A stretch of 64,000 bases of DNA from Zygnema circumcarinatum. Taxonomy: Eukaryota > Streptophyta > Zygnematophyceae > Zygnematales > Zygnemataceae. Within the stretch, counting starts at the first letter, position 1; the number at the start of each line of letters is the position of its first letter. The DNA lies in assembly GCA_037447605.1 (NCBI GenBank), contig CM074804.1, positions 3,895,541 through 3,959,540 of the forward strand, given 5' to 3'. The notes beneath the pieces were generated by a model, which was not told the DNA's origin, did no database searches, and was given only the letters and a program-made list of their open reading frames with translations. This document shows, one piece after another, positions 13,008-25,732 of this stretch. A program made the position numbers and the translations under genes.

Positions 13008-15631
13008 ATGGCGTGCCACGTGGCGGCCTTCCGCTCCCCCCTCGCGGGACCTCTCTTAGGGGTCCGCCATGGCGGCGCGGCGGTCCCATGGGGAGGAGGG
13101 GTGCGGCCGCTGCCGTGGACTGCGGACGTGCGGGTGCAGCTGCGGAGCCAGGGGGGGCTCCCACGCGGAGGCGGGGGCCGTGCAGAGGCTACGAGGAGGC
13201 GGACGCCATGCCCCTGCAGGTGCGTGAGTGAGGGAGGGGAGGCCATGGCTTCTGCCTCGGGGCTCGCTGTGGAGGACAAGGGTACGGACGAGATTTTCTC
13301 GTGCATGGGAGCAAATGCGGAGGTCTGCTACTCCTCCTCGCCAACCCTCGCCCTAAAAGCATCAGGCGTGGGCAGTGTGGTTCCCCTCCGCTGCTCTCTG
13401 AACGGGCCGCCATGGCGCGCCAGGTGTCACTCCTCGTGGTGCTGGGGACGGAGTTGGTGAAGGAGGCGCAGCGCCGCCACAACACTGCTCCTACGGTATG
13501 GCTGCTGCGGCTGCTGCTGGGCCTCTCCCTGAGAGGGCTTTGCGAGGAGGTTGCATTGTCCGCCATGCCTGCCGCGCAGACTGATCTGCAAAGGCTGAGT
13601 TTTTCGCAGGCCACAGCTGCGCTGGGACGGCTGCTTCTCGGGACACTTTTGCTGGGCGCCCTCAAGGGCGGGGAGGAGACTGTGCAGGTGAGGAGGACTT
13701 TCTCTCGCTTCCCCTTTCTGCTCTCTCTCTCTCTCTCGTCCGCCTCCTGCATGAGAAGTACAGCCGCTGCAATAGAGGGCGGGGAAGCGCGCAGGTTATG
13801 TTTGCAGGGCGAGGAGATATCGGGCGCATGACCGCCGTCTGCTCGCTAGGGAGCCTCGTAAAGGGCTATGTGGACAACCCCTCCTGCGATCCTCCACTTA
13901 CACCACGGGGCAAGGTACGCCTTCCCTGCCTGCATTGCTTTGCAAATTAGGGGCGCTGTCAGGGCAGCCATGGCGGACAGATGCTTGACGCGATGGGCAG
14001 GCGATGGGGAGGGCTGCAGATGGATGTGGGCGCTGCAGTGGGACCGGGCGTGCTGACAGTGGTGCGCTCCCACCCTGCATGGCAGTCGCCCTACACGTGG
14101 GTTTCTTTCTGGCCCGCTCTCTGGTCACATTCCGGGAGGCGCTTCATGGTCTGGGTTTAAACTTATCGGCTGTATGATTGAAGGTGACTAGATTTGCTGG
14201 TGTCGGGTGGCTGTGAATACGCTTTCGGATCAATGGAGGGGGCAGTTTTTCATATGGTTACTGGTGTGAGGGAGGTGCAAACCTGAATGGGAGGATACAT
14301 GCTTTAGATAGATGGAATTACTTACGTTTGTGCTAAGCGTCCTCATATCAGACCACCAGCCAGAAGCACCTATTTTCCAAATAGCAGGTGTTAGTGCTAA
14401 TATTCTATGTCAATCAAGGAGAGCATTGAAAAATCTCTTGTCGCCTTTCTGGGGATTGCAGTTCCCGTAGGAAGTTCTGGCTAGGTGATTTTTCGGAAGG
14501 TGCCTTTTGAGCATGTCATTAACGTGTGGATTGTTTTCCGGGTGTTTGCTAATGAAAATTTTAATTACTGTTGCTATTCTACTTCTGAGATAACGTGCGT
14601 CCCTTAGTATGATTGATTTCAATCTGTGTGATCTCAAACAAGTTGCATTTGCCTGTCCATGGTTTTCTCGACAATTTAGCTTTTTATTTTCCTTCAAAAA
14701 GCGAAGGGCTAGCTGACCAGGAGTCTGATTCGGGGCTCGGGTGCAGGGGGACAGTGCCCCTGCAAACCGGAGAGGTGGCAGAGGATTTGGCCCACTACTT
14801 GGCAGACAGTGAACAGGTTCGCTCGCCCCCCTTAAGCCCCTAATCAACATCAAATTTATCAACCAAGGACCCTGAACTCGACTCACAAGCGGCTTGCCCT
14901 GCAGATCTTCTCAGCCATTTCTTTGGGAGTTTCCGTTGGCCGCGATGGAATGGTGAAGGCAGCAGGTGGATTCTTGTTGCAGGTAAGGAACACACATATT
15001 CTGCAATAGGGACTCACTTTTTGGCAATGTAGAGTTAAACCCTATGGCCTCCATCCCTTCTACAATGGCTGTGCAGGTCCTGCCGGGCTGCTCGGAAGAA
15101 ACCTTGGCACAAGTGGAAGCCAATGTGCAGGCCATGCCGCCCATGTCTGAGCTGGCGGGCGCCGAGGAGCCGTACAAGATTGCCGCCCGGTTGTTAGCAG
15201 GATTCGGGGTGGACGAGAGAGTACAGACGGTGAGTTCGGAGCTCTGAAAGCGTTTTTAGGCTTTGTAGGGGATGCGGTGTGGAAGGTCTCATGCTGTCTG
15301 GGAGGGAGGGGGCTGAGCAGGTCGTGCCAAAGTTCGGGCCCTGCTCTGTGGAGGACTTGAAGCCCCGCATGCTGCGAGCAGTGGAGTCCCTCGGGGCAGA
15401 CGACATTCGCCTCCTCCTTCAAGAACAAGGTTTTCGCATCCCCCCCCCTTTTGCTTGGGCTGAATGATACGTCAGCTTTACTCGCTGATTAAGATGACAC
15501 GTGTGAGGGAGGCGGTGACAGGGCACGTGGAGGTTCGCTGTGAGTTTTGTGCGGAGGTGGTTCAGTTTCAGGAGGAGGGCTTGCAGGCACTGCTGAAGCC
15601 GCCCTCTGACGACGCTTCTGGTTCTGTCTAG
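13008..15631 (+). CDS. Hsp33-type redox-regulated chaperone, probably organelle-targeted
   Basis: Hsp33 (HslO) is a holdase activated by oxidation of a zinc-bound Cys4 switch. Exons joined in phase give the whole family fold: RAAMARQVSLLVVLGTELVK, TAALGRLLLGTLLLGALKGG, SLVKGYVDNPSCDPPL, MDVGAAVGPGVLTVVR, VPLQTGEVAEDLAHYLADSE, GVSVGRDGMVKAAGGFLLQ and VLPGCSEETLAQVEANVQAM. The last exon has CEFC and ends at the stop 15629-15631. The first switch motif, normally CxC, reads KFGPCSVED, so only one cysteine remains there. The residues before RAAMARQ are rich in Arg, Gly and Pro, like a transit peptide. The start at 13008 with a 13220-13365 intron keeps phase but is a best guess; a start at 13301 is the alternative. 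The neighbour downstream is a tail-to-tail DnaJ gene. Confidence 0.8.
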
Positions 15632-16317
15632 TGCTAGACTTACAGAGCTGGTTCTTCAGAAAATTAGAAACGTAGTTTAACCATGAACGATGTTGGGAAC
15701 GGTGTCCTTTTTTATCTCCTAATATATTTCGTTTCAGGTCTCTCATTGCCACCCTTCGTTCTTTCAGGGAGCCTTCTCCTCTCTCCTCTGCGTGTGCATC
15801 TTTGCCTCAACTTTCCACCGTATTTACTGCATGAAAGTCTGAAAAAAAGAATAAGGACTGTGTGCATCCCAAGGCAAGTGAGAGGGACATGAGACACGAG
15901 GTACCCTGCATGGCAGCTCAGAGAAGTCCAGCCTATCTGCAGACGCAGCATTGCAGTCTGCAAGCTGAAATACGCAACCATTCACGGTAGGCATAAGGCT
16001 TTTTTACATAAAAGCATGCCGACGCGACAGTCACAATCACTTACTTCTACCACCCTCTCTCCCTCCCTAGTCTGTCTAGGCCTGGACAGGTGTATTGCAT
16101 TCCCTTCTGGCTACCCCTGTGAGCTCCTCCGAATGAGGGAGAGCAGAGCTAGAAAGGGGCAAGGAAAAAATGGGGAGCAGAACAGCTCCGAAGTGTCAAT
16201 ATACGGAAAACAAAGAATTACAATAGCACAGCCCCTCAAACGAAGTGGTTGTGGGCGGTTCAAAGGGGTGCTTTTTGACTCTCATTTTTTTCCATTTCAT
16301 CTTTTTGCCTTTCGCAT
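15632..16317. other. Convergent spacer between Hsp33 and DnaJ
   Basis: Sequence between two stop codons facing each other. No conserved coding exon or RNA is visible. It should contain both 3'UTRs. Confidence 0.6.
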
Positions 16318-19300
16318 TTATCCCATGGCATCTTCGGAATCTGTGTCTCTCTCCTCTTCTCGCGCAAGCTGTTCCAGCAGTTCCCTCTGCCGGTCGGTCA
16401 GATGCCTGCAGCCACCGAGGTCCCTCTTGCCCAGTCAGCACCTCTTGCTAGGGCCACACTCTAAGGTATGCTTCTTCAGAGTTTACTGAATGCCGAACCG
16501 AGGAAGGTGGGAACCTCACTTGGGAATCTGCACGCGGAAATGCAAATAAAGGTCGCCCCTGCGGTCGCTGTCTGGATGTTTAACTCCTGCAGACTCCCAA
16601 ATAAAATTGTACGAATCAGTATTCAATAGCCACAATTACCTGCCTGCAGAATCACTCGTTTCCTTTTTTTTTTTTTTAAATCCCATTATATTCAGTTATG
16701 ATGCTTTGATTCAGGGAGCCCGAGACTGAGCTCACCTTTCCCCCTCAGCACAGCTTTGTCATCCGGTTGCGTGCCCGGCCTCACCTACAGCAACACACAG
16801 AGGAAACAACTCCCTAATCATACACTGCACTCAATCTTTTGTAGAAGCAATACTCCGCTTAAAATTGCAAAAAAATTGAGGGGCGCCGGCCAACTCACTT
16901 TGAGTTTTACAGTCCCTGATAGTGTTGGCGCAATCGTTTCACCTCCAAGAGCCGCCTGCATCCCGCTCCTCACAGGTCACTTCATCAAACCAAACATAAA
17001 ATCGCAACTCTTGTTCGTTACTCCTAAAAACCTAAATTTCCAGCAAAAACTGGAAAATAGGAAGCAGCCTGAGCTGAATAAGGCACACAAATATGCACCT
17101 GGGGGACGCTGATTGGCACATCTGCGTGAAGATTGAATCCATCCCGATCAAAAACAGGATCCTTCTCAACCTGTAAGTGTTAAAAAGCATAAGGAACACC
17201 AGGGTCAGATGCCTTCTACCTGTTTGATACAATCCATGATTCCCGTGAATGATGACCATACACCGAGATAACTCAGTACAAAATGTAGTGCAGGCTTGCA
17301 CCTTAAATGAAATGATGAGCGATCCCGGTTTCTGCCCTCGAGCCCCGGCAGCACCTTTCCCGGCTACTCGCATAGTTATGCCTTCGTTGGCACCTGAACC
17401 GCCCGTATACGCAATCATCTAAAATTGATCAACCATTTCACGTACTTCACAGCAGCAGTAAGTCGACGCAGAAAAATCTGTTTTCCTATCAGGAATTACT
17501 GCACTTCTCCCCTGCCTGCTTAGACGATGAGCCCTGTCAACATAAACGCTCACCTGCAGGAATCTTCACATCCACCTCCTGTTCAGCTGCTACCACACCA
17601 CTTCCATCACATGTCCTACAGTGCTCCTGCGTCCCTTGCCAAGTCACCTGTTAAATGTGGTCCTGAATCTGAACCACTGCTGCTTGAAGTCCATCGCCAA
17701 AAAAAAACTATACCTGACAGGAAAAATCCTCCAAGCTATGGCTGACAGGAGCACCACTGGCAATTGTAACCAATGATTGCAACCAAACGGGAGGTGAATT
17801 CCAAAACTGATCATTATTGTAACATAATACCGTTTCACACTAGAGCACAAACACACGGAACAGGACATGCATATCCCTGTCAAAGAGAGCTAAGCAAGAG
17901 ACAGTACGCTGCTTCTCAAGCTGACAGAAAGGGCCGACCTTAACAAATGCCCCAGTGCCCCCGCATGTGGTGCATGTCGTCTCCATCACAAAATTCCCGC
18001 GGACCAATCTTCTCTGCCCAGCAAGGAACACAGCAGACAAACAAAAATAAGATCTAGGGATGGCCATACTTCTGCTTCAAAGAAGTGAGATGCGTTCCAC
18101 TTCCACAGCGCATACATCACATTAGTAGTTTCGAAGCCGATTGAAGCAGGAAAGGTGGAGAGGTGCATCCTCACCATGCCTGACCCCTGACAGCTGCGAC
18201 ACTTTTGGACTTCAGCGCCTTTGGGAAGCCCAGAGCCATCTGCCCATCACCCCAAAAGCCTAATTACATCTCCTCCAAGTCACTGACATGTTGCCAGCAC
18301 AAAGGGAGCAAGATCGTTCCTAGAATTTGGCCTCACGACTTGCATTTTCACGTACAGTAGCATCACTTGCATTGAACAGATTCTAGAATTTAGCACGGTT
18401 CAGTTCAATAAATTCGAAGTAAAAGGCCGGTTTTTGAAATAGTAATATTCCAGTTGAACATTTGAGACACACGTTTGCGGTGTCTCCAATGTTGAAAGTG
18501 TTTTTGTCGCATAATTAGATTCCAACTGTTTTCCGTGTGAACACGATTCGGAATTACAAATTTTCACATGTTCGACTGTTTGTTTTGGGCGATCAGCTTG
18601 AGCATTCTTTCCAATAATAAATAGATCAATAATAGATTCATTCAATTACAGTTGGCATTAGAACTCAGTCGTCAAAAAAATTTACACTGACGGTAGTTTT
18701 TGGTTTGATGTTCATGTCAAGTAACCGTATAGTAATTCCAATTCCCATGTTTTCCAAAAAAAATTCCGTCATGTAGCACAGCCATTTTCGACTTACTGCA
18801 GCTTGTGCATCGTGTCGGAGCTCTGAACTTCACTGATTTAATGCACCCCTCAACTGCCTCACGGAATGACAGCAGCAATGTCATCTGCACCCCCTCAGAC
18901 CAGTCAACCACCATCATTAAGAAACCTACGGTCTAGATCAAGCATCCCTAATATGCTCAAATTACCCAAAAGTTTGGACGTTATCGACAACCATAAACAT
19001 GAACAACACTGCACAGGCGAGTGACTAGTTCCCACTTTGCTTACCTGCACATCAGGTCCAAATCCTTGACCCGTCTCACGTTGCATGCCAAAAGAGTTAA
19101 AAAACTGCACAGCCAAAAGGCAACCCAATAGCAGGTGCTTTGTCAGCTTATCTGCAGATTGAGGATGCTCAATGACCTTCAAATTCTCGCAGCTTAAATG
19201 TTTACACGTCTAGAACGCGGGGAACCAGCAAGCTGTTTGCATACCCAACCCGTTGTGCTCTCATCACAATCAGCTATCGTCTTACAACTGTTCTTTTCAC

Positions 19301-21762
19301 CCAATTCGTCATCAAACATGGGGGTTGACACTGTCAGTTAGCCTTAGCAGTTAGCCTTCATGGTACAATTAAACATATGTGAGCCTGATCCTCTCTTCCG
19401 CAGTTCCTAGCCAAGCTAGCACCGACTCATTCATGCGGTAGGGGCAAGTAAGGTCGTCGACTTGCTGTCATCGCCTTCCTGTCATTTGTCTAGACATTCC
19501 AGTATAAATGCTTGTCGTCTTTCCAGACTATGCAACTGCAAATGCTTCACATTGATCATTCCATAGAACTTGTTCAGCTATAGTTCCAGCTATATACCTC
19601 GCTGGTATAGAGTGCCAAACTTCATTTGGGCCTTTACGGTCAGTATAGAACCACTGGCACAGAGATATAGTGACTCCACCTGATCAAAGCCGGCGGCACG
19701 AAAGAAATCTTGATCAAAATTTAAGCCAGCACCAAAGGGAGAAGAACCGGCGTCTCCTCCTCCCGTTTGAGCATTAGTATAAGCTTCATGGCCCAGCTGC
19801 ACTCGCAACTCCGCATTTGTGAACGACTGAGCAGCTAACAATTGCTTCCTCGACTTTCATGTTCATTCAGCACCCGCTCGCGCGTAACTAACTGAATTTT
19901 TTTGACTTGAAGGTTGATCAGGCATCCTCTGACCACACATTCTCAAAGTTCAGGAAGTCTGCAGAGCTAACGAAAGAAAGGCAAGACATCGACTCACCTG
20001 GTCATATGCTGCACGCTTCTCGGTGTCCTTCAAAATCTGCACAATCCGCCCTTTGCAAAGTCAATATCAGTCAACCTCCTCTATGAAAAAAATGCAAAAA
20101 CGCATTCTCAACAACTTCACACAATCTGGAACTTATCCACTTGGTGCAGGAGAAAATGGAGAAAAGAGGAGGTTCATATTCAGTGCCTCTGGCTCAGGTT
20201 GTAATCAACATTCAAATTTGAATGCAACTATGAGAGCGGTCAGCCTACCTCATACGCCTGCTGCACATTTTGAAACTTCGGCTCTGCGTCTGGATCATCC
20301 TTGTTCTTGTCCGGATGATACTTTTGAGCAAGCTGTCAAAGCAAGGTCCAACCCCTTATCCTCCGTTTGTCAAATTCTTCTGTAATCTGAATCACTCTTA
20401 CATTTGGCTCCAAGACGAAAAAGGTAGTGACGCGTGATTATGAGATCCTACACAACTAACTCCTCAGGCGTCTCACAGTCATCAACTAAAGAGATTTATG
20501 GGGTGAAAGAAAAGGGTCCAATTTCAAAAACCCTACAGATTTATAGATACGACAATACCAACACTCTATTGGTGTTTCGAAATCTCACATGAGGTTCAGA
20601 AGAAACAAGGAATAGTGGAAGAAAATCTGCTTTGTGCAAAGGAAGGATAGACGTTAAAATTGAGTGCTTACGTTTCATCACGGTAGAGTAAACTGGAACC
20701 TCGTCTGAAAGATATCCAATTTATAAAGGTCCCCATCTACATTCAAACATACACGGCTGACTCACGATGGGGAACTTTTCAAAAGATTACGATCCACTGC
20801 TTGCATCGCTTTTTGTTTACACGAGCAGAAAAGGTGAACTGAAATGCTTACGGAGTAATACGCCTTCTTTATGTCAGCTGCACTGGCATTTTGCGGCACG
20901 CCCAGCACATCGTAGTAGCTCTGTGCTGCTCTTTCAACGAAACCTACGAGTAACAAACAGAAAGCGATTATCAAAATAAAGACTGAATTCATAGGATTTT
21001 ATAATCAAATCATCGAGCTGGTGAGCATGCACGCGTCTCTCCAGCTAGAGTTAAAAGCTCCAGCTGCCCCGCATACTCTGTACATGCTTCATGGAACGAT
21101 AAGCCGAAGCAGTTCTTTCTGAGGAGGAGAAAGAAACCTACTGCTGCTATGGAAAGAGCGAATCCCGTAAGGTCTGTATCTATGGTACGCTCCAAAACTG
21201 GTCCTTTGAGCAAAGTGCATCCCAGAAGGCAAACCTGCCGGGAGCCTGCCTCCCGTCCCTGCATTGGTCACACTAAAATGAACATCATAATTGAGAACTC
21301 ATAGTCGCAGTCTTCACATGTCACTGATTCTGGCTGTCTACACAAAATTGAACGAACTCAACTTTGCAATTCTCGGCCTTGCCCTCGCGCCACCGAGCAA
21401 TGTCACCTGTAAGAGCCTCTTTCTATTGCTATCGCCGCCCACCTGTCTGAGCTCCCTCATGCATATTACTGCAACACTCCAATGGTTCCTCTGCGCCAAA
21501 ACTTCTCGACGGACGGCGTGCCCCTAGGTCCTGCAGCCCTCCACCGCAACCATTCCTTTCGTCTTCAAATTCTCCTAATGTAATTGCAGCATGCACATTA
21601 AAATCCACATTTTATGAAACGTCCTCATCATGCCCAATCGATGCCAAAGCCAACCTGCGTGGCAGCCGGCTGCGTGGCGCCCAAAGGCCGCTCAGCCCGG
21701 CTGAGGCCGCGCAGCCGCGTTCCCGCTGCCAGGAGCGTGCGCGCAACTCGAGGCCCCGCCAT
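16318..21762 (-). CDS. Mitochondrial type I DnaJ (Hsp40) co-chaperone, Mdj1/GFA2-like
   Basis: Co-chaperone that stimulates matrix Hsp70. The N-terminal exon (21762 downwards) begins [19 protein letters not shown], rich in Arg/Ala/Leu and without acidic residues until later. The next exon ends in [12 protein letters not shown], a typical mitochondrial presequence. The J domain follows: [20 protein letters not shown] near 20920, then the HPD motif in [18 protein letters not shown] near 20320. A G/F-rich-like segment ([20 protein letters not shown]) spans 19740-19690. All four CxxCxGxG zinc repeats are present: CTSCNGSG split across an intron at 18810/18230, CRSCQGSG near 18190, CTTCGGTG near 17960 and CRTCDGSG near 17610. 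Then come the C-terminal substrate domains ([39 protein letters not shown]). The tail ends in an acidic stretch, [16 protein letters not shown]. No zinc cysteine is missing. Confidence 0.85.
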
Positions 21763-22219
21763 GGCGTCACTCCCCTGCCGGCTGCTCGCACAGGCAGAGG
21801 CAGAAGCAGGCCCTGAGCAGAGCAAGGCAGGGGCGGGGGGAGGGCAGCGTCTGGCTCTGGAGGCTTCTGCGCACACGTGACGGCCCCTCGAGCGCCCTCG
21901 AATTAGGGTTAGCGGTCGGCCGCCACACGCGCTCACTGCATCGAACGGTCGAGGGTCGCGGGACGCACTCCACTTGCTCGCGTGATCGCGCCGCGTTCAG
22001 TCCGCCCGCCTGCTTTCGGACCGAGCGCGGGCAGGCTGGCATGCGGGCATGTGTTCGCCCGCCCTCCCTGCCTCCCTCCCTCCGGCAAGCAAGCAAGCAA
22101 GCTATGGGGCGGTGGGGCAGCGGGGGTTGAAGGCCGACCAGTGGCACACAGCAGCCACCTGCGGACGCGGACCTGCGCAACACGAGGACGCACGCACGGA
22201 CGCGGGCGGGCGACACCAG

Positions 22220-22300
22220 GGAGGGAGGGAGGGGAGGGAGGGAGGGAGGGAGGGANNNNNNNNNNGGGAGGGAGGGAGGGAGGGAGGGAGGGAGGGAGGG
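22220..22300. repeat. (GGGA)n microsatellite interrupted by 10 N
   Basis: GGGA units run from about 22220 to 22300. Ten unknown bases at 22256-22265 mark a sequencing or assembly gap, so the true repeat length is unknown. Confidence 0.95.
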
Positions 22301-22915
22301 GCATTCATCCATCCCTCGCCGCTCGCCAGCCTCACTCCGCCCGTCGCACACAGCCACACACAGTCTCTCAGCCATTGAGAGTGGCGGGTCTGGTCTCGCT
22401 CAGGGCGGTCGGATCGACCGCAATGGCCGGCTGCCCAGTTAGTGCACCGCAGGACTGAGTACTGCGGAGGCCCCGCGGGCTGAGTGGGCGACATCCAAGG
22501 TCGTTGAGGGAGGGAGGCTGACTGGCCGCGGGACTCAGAGTGACGAGCACATTCAGGGAAGGAAGTACCCGCATGCCCTCAGCATTTCGCCTCAGCAATG
22601 CTTAGTGTGGACAGTGTGGCAAGCACATGACAATCTGAGTGTCTGCCATTACTCGTCGACGCCCGTCGAAGTGTGCAATAATACTAGCGTCAACTCAAGG
22701 TCCATGCCTGCCAGTCGACGAAGAGCACGGTCGAGGCGGAAGAATGCGTGAATCCTCATGCACTCCACATGTACCGCTTCAAGTGAAATCCTACAATAGG
22801 GGACTCATTCTTGGGGGGAGGGGGGAACGAAGTTCGTAAAGTATCGAAATCGAACTCCACGAATGGAGATCAGACTCATATACAGTACAAGTTCTGGCCT
22901 CAAATCTGTAACGCA

Positions 22916-22952
22916 AAAGCTAAGAATGAAGGTTCACTTCATTCTTAGCTTT
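22916..22952. repeat. Perfect 15-bp inverted repeat (hairpin)
   Basis: Arms AAAGCTAAGAATGAA (22916-22930) and its exact complement (22938-22952) are separated by 7 nt. It could form a stable stem in RNA or cruciform DNA. No link to a gene is proven. Confidence 0.85.
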
Positions 22953-23684
22953 GCTTTCTTTGCTTTGCCTTCTTATTCTTTGCAGATAGCTCGAGTGGCC
23001 GGTTCTGTTCAGAGTACTCCAGGTGCCAACTACAGTACTGGAACATTCTTGATTGTGATAAGTCTCAGGAGGCCAGCTACTGCAATGCTCCCAATCCATG
23101 CAATAGATTCCTTTTCTCCAGAAGAGAACTACCTGAGGCCCTAAAAGCAAAAATAAGCCAGTGAGGTGCAGCTTACAAACAGACAAAGACAGACACTGCT
23201 TTTTTCGCCGTCTGGACAGGCCGGGAAATTTAAGCTGCCAGAGATCATCTGTTCTGAGAAACTTCACGATTACAGCGGTGGATATTACCTTATTGTCAAA
23301 TTATAAGACATAACTAATTACATTTGGTTCAAATGAGGAGGGTCCGTAATATGTACACTAGACCCTAGGGTCGCCTGCAAAAACCTGCTCCTCAGTAGGA
23401 GCGGTCTCACTTTGACACGTGGCCTTGTCAATGCTGCAATGGGAATAAATACAGCCATCATTTAGCAGCACTTTGCTGGGTCTCCTGTTCCAGCTGTGCT
23501 GACGACGCCCCCACACCAAGGACACGTGCGAATCTTGCGCCCACTGCTCGTTGCTCCTCCTCTGTCAGTCGCCATCTGACAGTCTGCCCCTCCGCCTGTG
23601 GAGGCAGTGCACAACAAGAGTGAGACTAGCTGCGAATACTCTACAGTTCATTCGGGGGATAGGGGACCTTTCGACAAACCCTAA

Positions 23685-25550
23685 CTACTTGTCTTCAAGC
23701 CACAATCGCGTCTTCTGCTTGGCAAGAACTTGAAGGGTATGCACTACCTCAGCTGAAACGAGCTAAGGCATTAGTCCAGTTATATATTCTTCCTAACGTC
23801 ATCAAGAGCTAAAATGCTTAATCAACCTTGGGACACGATAGGATCGAGAGAGCAAAAGTACGCAGACAAGTGGAGGGAGAGTTGACCTACCCACACTCGC
23901 AGCGGTTTCATGCTTTCCCTCCATCGTTCAATCTGGGGTTGCATCAACTCGGCACCCTTTGCGGGGATATCTTCAAGCTGCATCCATTATTAAAAAGGCG
24001 GTAATCATAAACTCTAACACACACTGGACAACAACAACCTTCTGAGCAGCCTTCAATAATACAGTAGCTATGAAGTTTCAGTTGACATTGTGTTTAACCA
24101 GTAGCCTCTTTATCTCCACCCCATGATAAGTAGCTCCACTAATCTATTTCTAGAAGCACGATATGCCAGGGCATAAAAAATGAAATGTCAACTGTCGAAT
24201 TCATGCAAACAAACTTTGGTTCAATCGTCATGAACCCCTCCAGCAGACTTACAGGAAGCCTGTTTCCCAGGTACTTCAGGGCTTCTGATACACAACTCTA
24301 TGAATTTCAGGTGAGGTATCCGCTCACCTGGTTGATTTCCAAGGCTCGACAGGTGAGGAAAAAGGCCGCAATTCCTCCTCCATAAACAGCTACTGTGGCG
24401 ACACCAAACGCCTTCGAAACTGCAAGCAGATAAGCAGACTTGCAGTTGAGCAATACTGAATTAAAAAACAGGGGAAATTCCATGTCTTTAACTGTCAATG
24501 GTTGAAAATTTCTACACAAGAGTGCAACACATTCCTGAGAATAACCGGCCTGGTTTCCAGCATTAAAAGGTTAGCCTGCACAAAAGGTCGCAATGAAAAA
24601 CAGAAAATATCTCCACAGCGAAGGAGAAGGGTGCGATACTGCCTTTTGCAAAGGTCTTTGTCCCCTGCTTGCTAACCTTTGCAAAGGCAACAGAACCCAA
24701 CTGAGACTGTGCTAGCATTGCATCAAATATTTCACCAATAATACTAACGGTATGGATTTCGACACAACTAGGCATTTGAGAAGCGCACCGGAATTGAGGC
24801 CCCTCATCAAAGAGTGAACTTTTGCGGCATCTGCAGTGCTCGCCCTCCTCATGTTGGCTGTGGAAGCTTTTAGACCATTCGAGACAGGGATATCCACTTG
24901 ATACCTGGAGCAACCACGCGACACAGACAGGAGATTGTTGAATGGACTTGAAGGGAAGGCTATCCTGATTTATGGCTCTCAACACATAATATGGGATTCA
25001 GAAACATGACCGGCTTAGTTGAGAACTAAATAATATCTAGGCGATGCAGTAACGATACAAGCCACTTGCTAGAGAAACAAATGCTTACTTGCTGCGGCCT
25101 AAGCGTGTTTCAGGAACATGGCCAACTGGCCGCATGGATTGAGTGCTCCTCGACTTTGCATCAAGGCTGCTCAAGTCCTCCCAGTCCCGTTTGAGTACTG
25201 GTTCTCTAATGATTCTGGCCTCTTGGGGCATGTGCAAGGGGAGGGAATGTTGCAAGATCTCAGGCAGCATATCAACAACTTCCTCCGCGGCCAGCTTTTG
25301 TCCGACAGAGCCCGGGGAAGGGGGACTTCCCGCATTATCTTTCTGACGCAGCCTCTTAAGCCGGGCTGCAGCAAGCTCATTCTCCTGTTTCCAACAGTGC
25401 AAGGAAAATGAATTCAGAGTTCGAGCTCCGACCAGCAGGTCATTCCCAAATGCATGCTCCGGCACGACGTCACCAAAAGGCACATGCCCTCCTTACCTCT
25501 TTGAAATATTTCCCTTCCTGCGCCCCCAGCCGCCCTCGCAAGAAACTCAT
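23685..25550 (-). CDS. Single-pass membrane protein resembling plant RHIP1 (RGS1-HXK1-interacting protein 1)
   Basis: The first exon starts MSFLRGRLGAQEGKYFKE, followed by a consensus GTAAGG donor. It joins ENELAAARLKRLRQ, DMLPEILQHSLPLHM (near 25260) and RPVGHVPETRLGRSK. The exon near 24910-24780 has a Ser/Ala/Arg-rich segment. The exon near 24430-24330 has the only clear membrane span, AFGVATVAVYGGGIAAFFLT. After it come EALKYLGNRLP, LEDIPAKGAELMQPQIERW and a last exon ending KQKTRLWLEDK. From recall of the plant family, the MSFL start, the DVLPE(I/V)LRHSLP-like motif, one central membrane span and an amphipathic tail match in order. Plant RHIP1 links G-protein and hexokinase sugar signalling; that role here is only inferred. 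Some middle exon boundaries are uncertain. Confidence 0.6.
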
Positions 25551-25732
25551 GCTTCCAAACTCTAATCTCTACTGCAGCCAATCTCCTGCACTGCCGGCAG
25601 GCAGGCGGCGGCCTGCGCTTTCTGCCTCTCCCACCCAGCGCCCGCCCCTCCCCAGCTTCTGCCTCGGCCCCTGCCCTGCCCCCGCCAGACGCTACGGCAG
25701 CCCCAGTTTCCAGTTTCAAACTAGCACAACGA

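Larger units (their letters stand above)
21763..23684. other. Intergenic region with GC-rich promoter, assembly gap and AT-rich part
   Basis: The first ~700 bp are GC-rich, fitting the promoter of the minus-strand DnaJ gene. A GGGA repeat with an N gap follows. 22600-23684 contains a hairpin but no supported exon; frames there lack homology or splice-consistent extension. The 3' end of the next minus-strand gene is at 23685. Confidence 0.5.

Noticed and set aside
22920-23267. 115-residue minus-strand frame
   Set aside because: No motif, no splice partners, and it overlaps the hairpin region.
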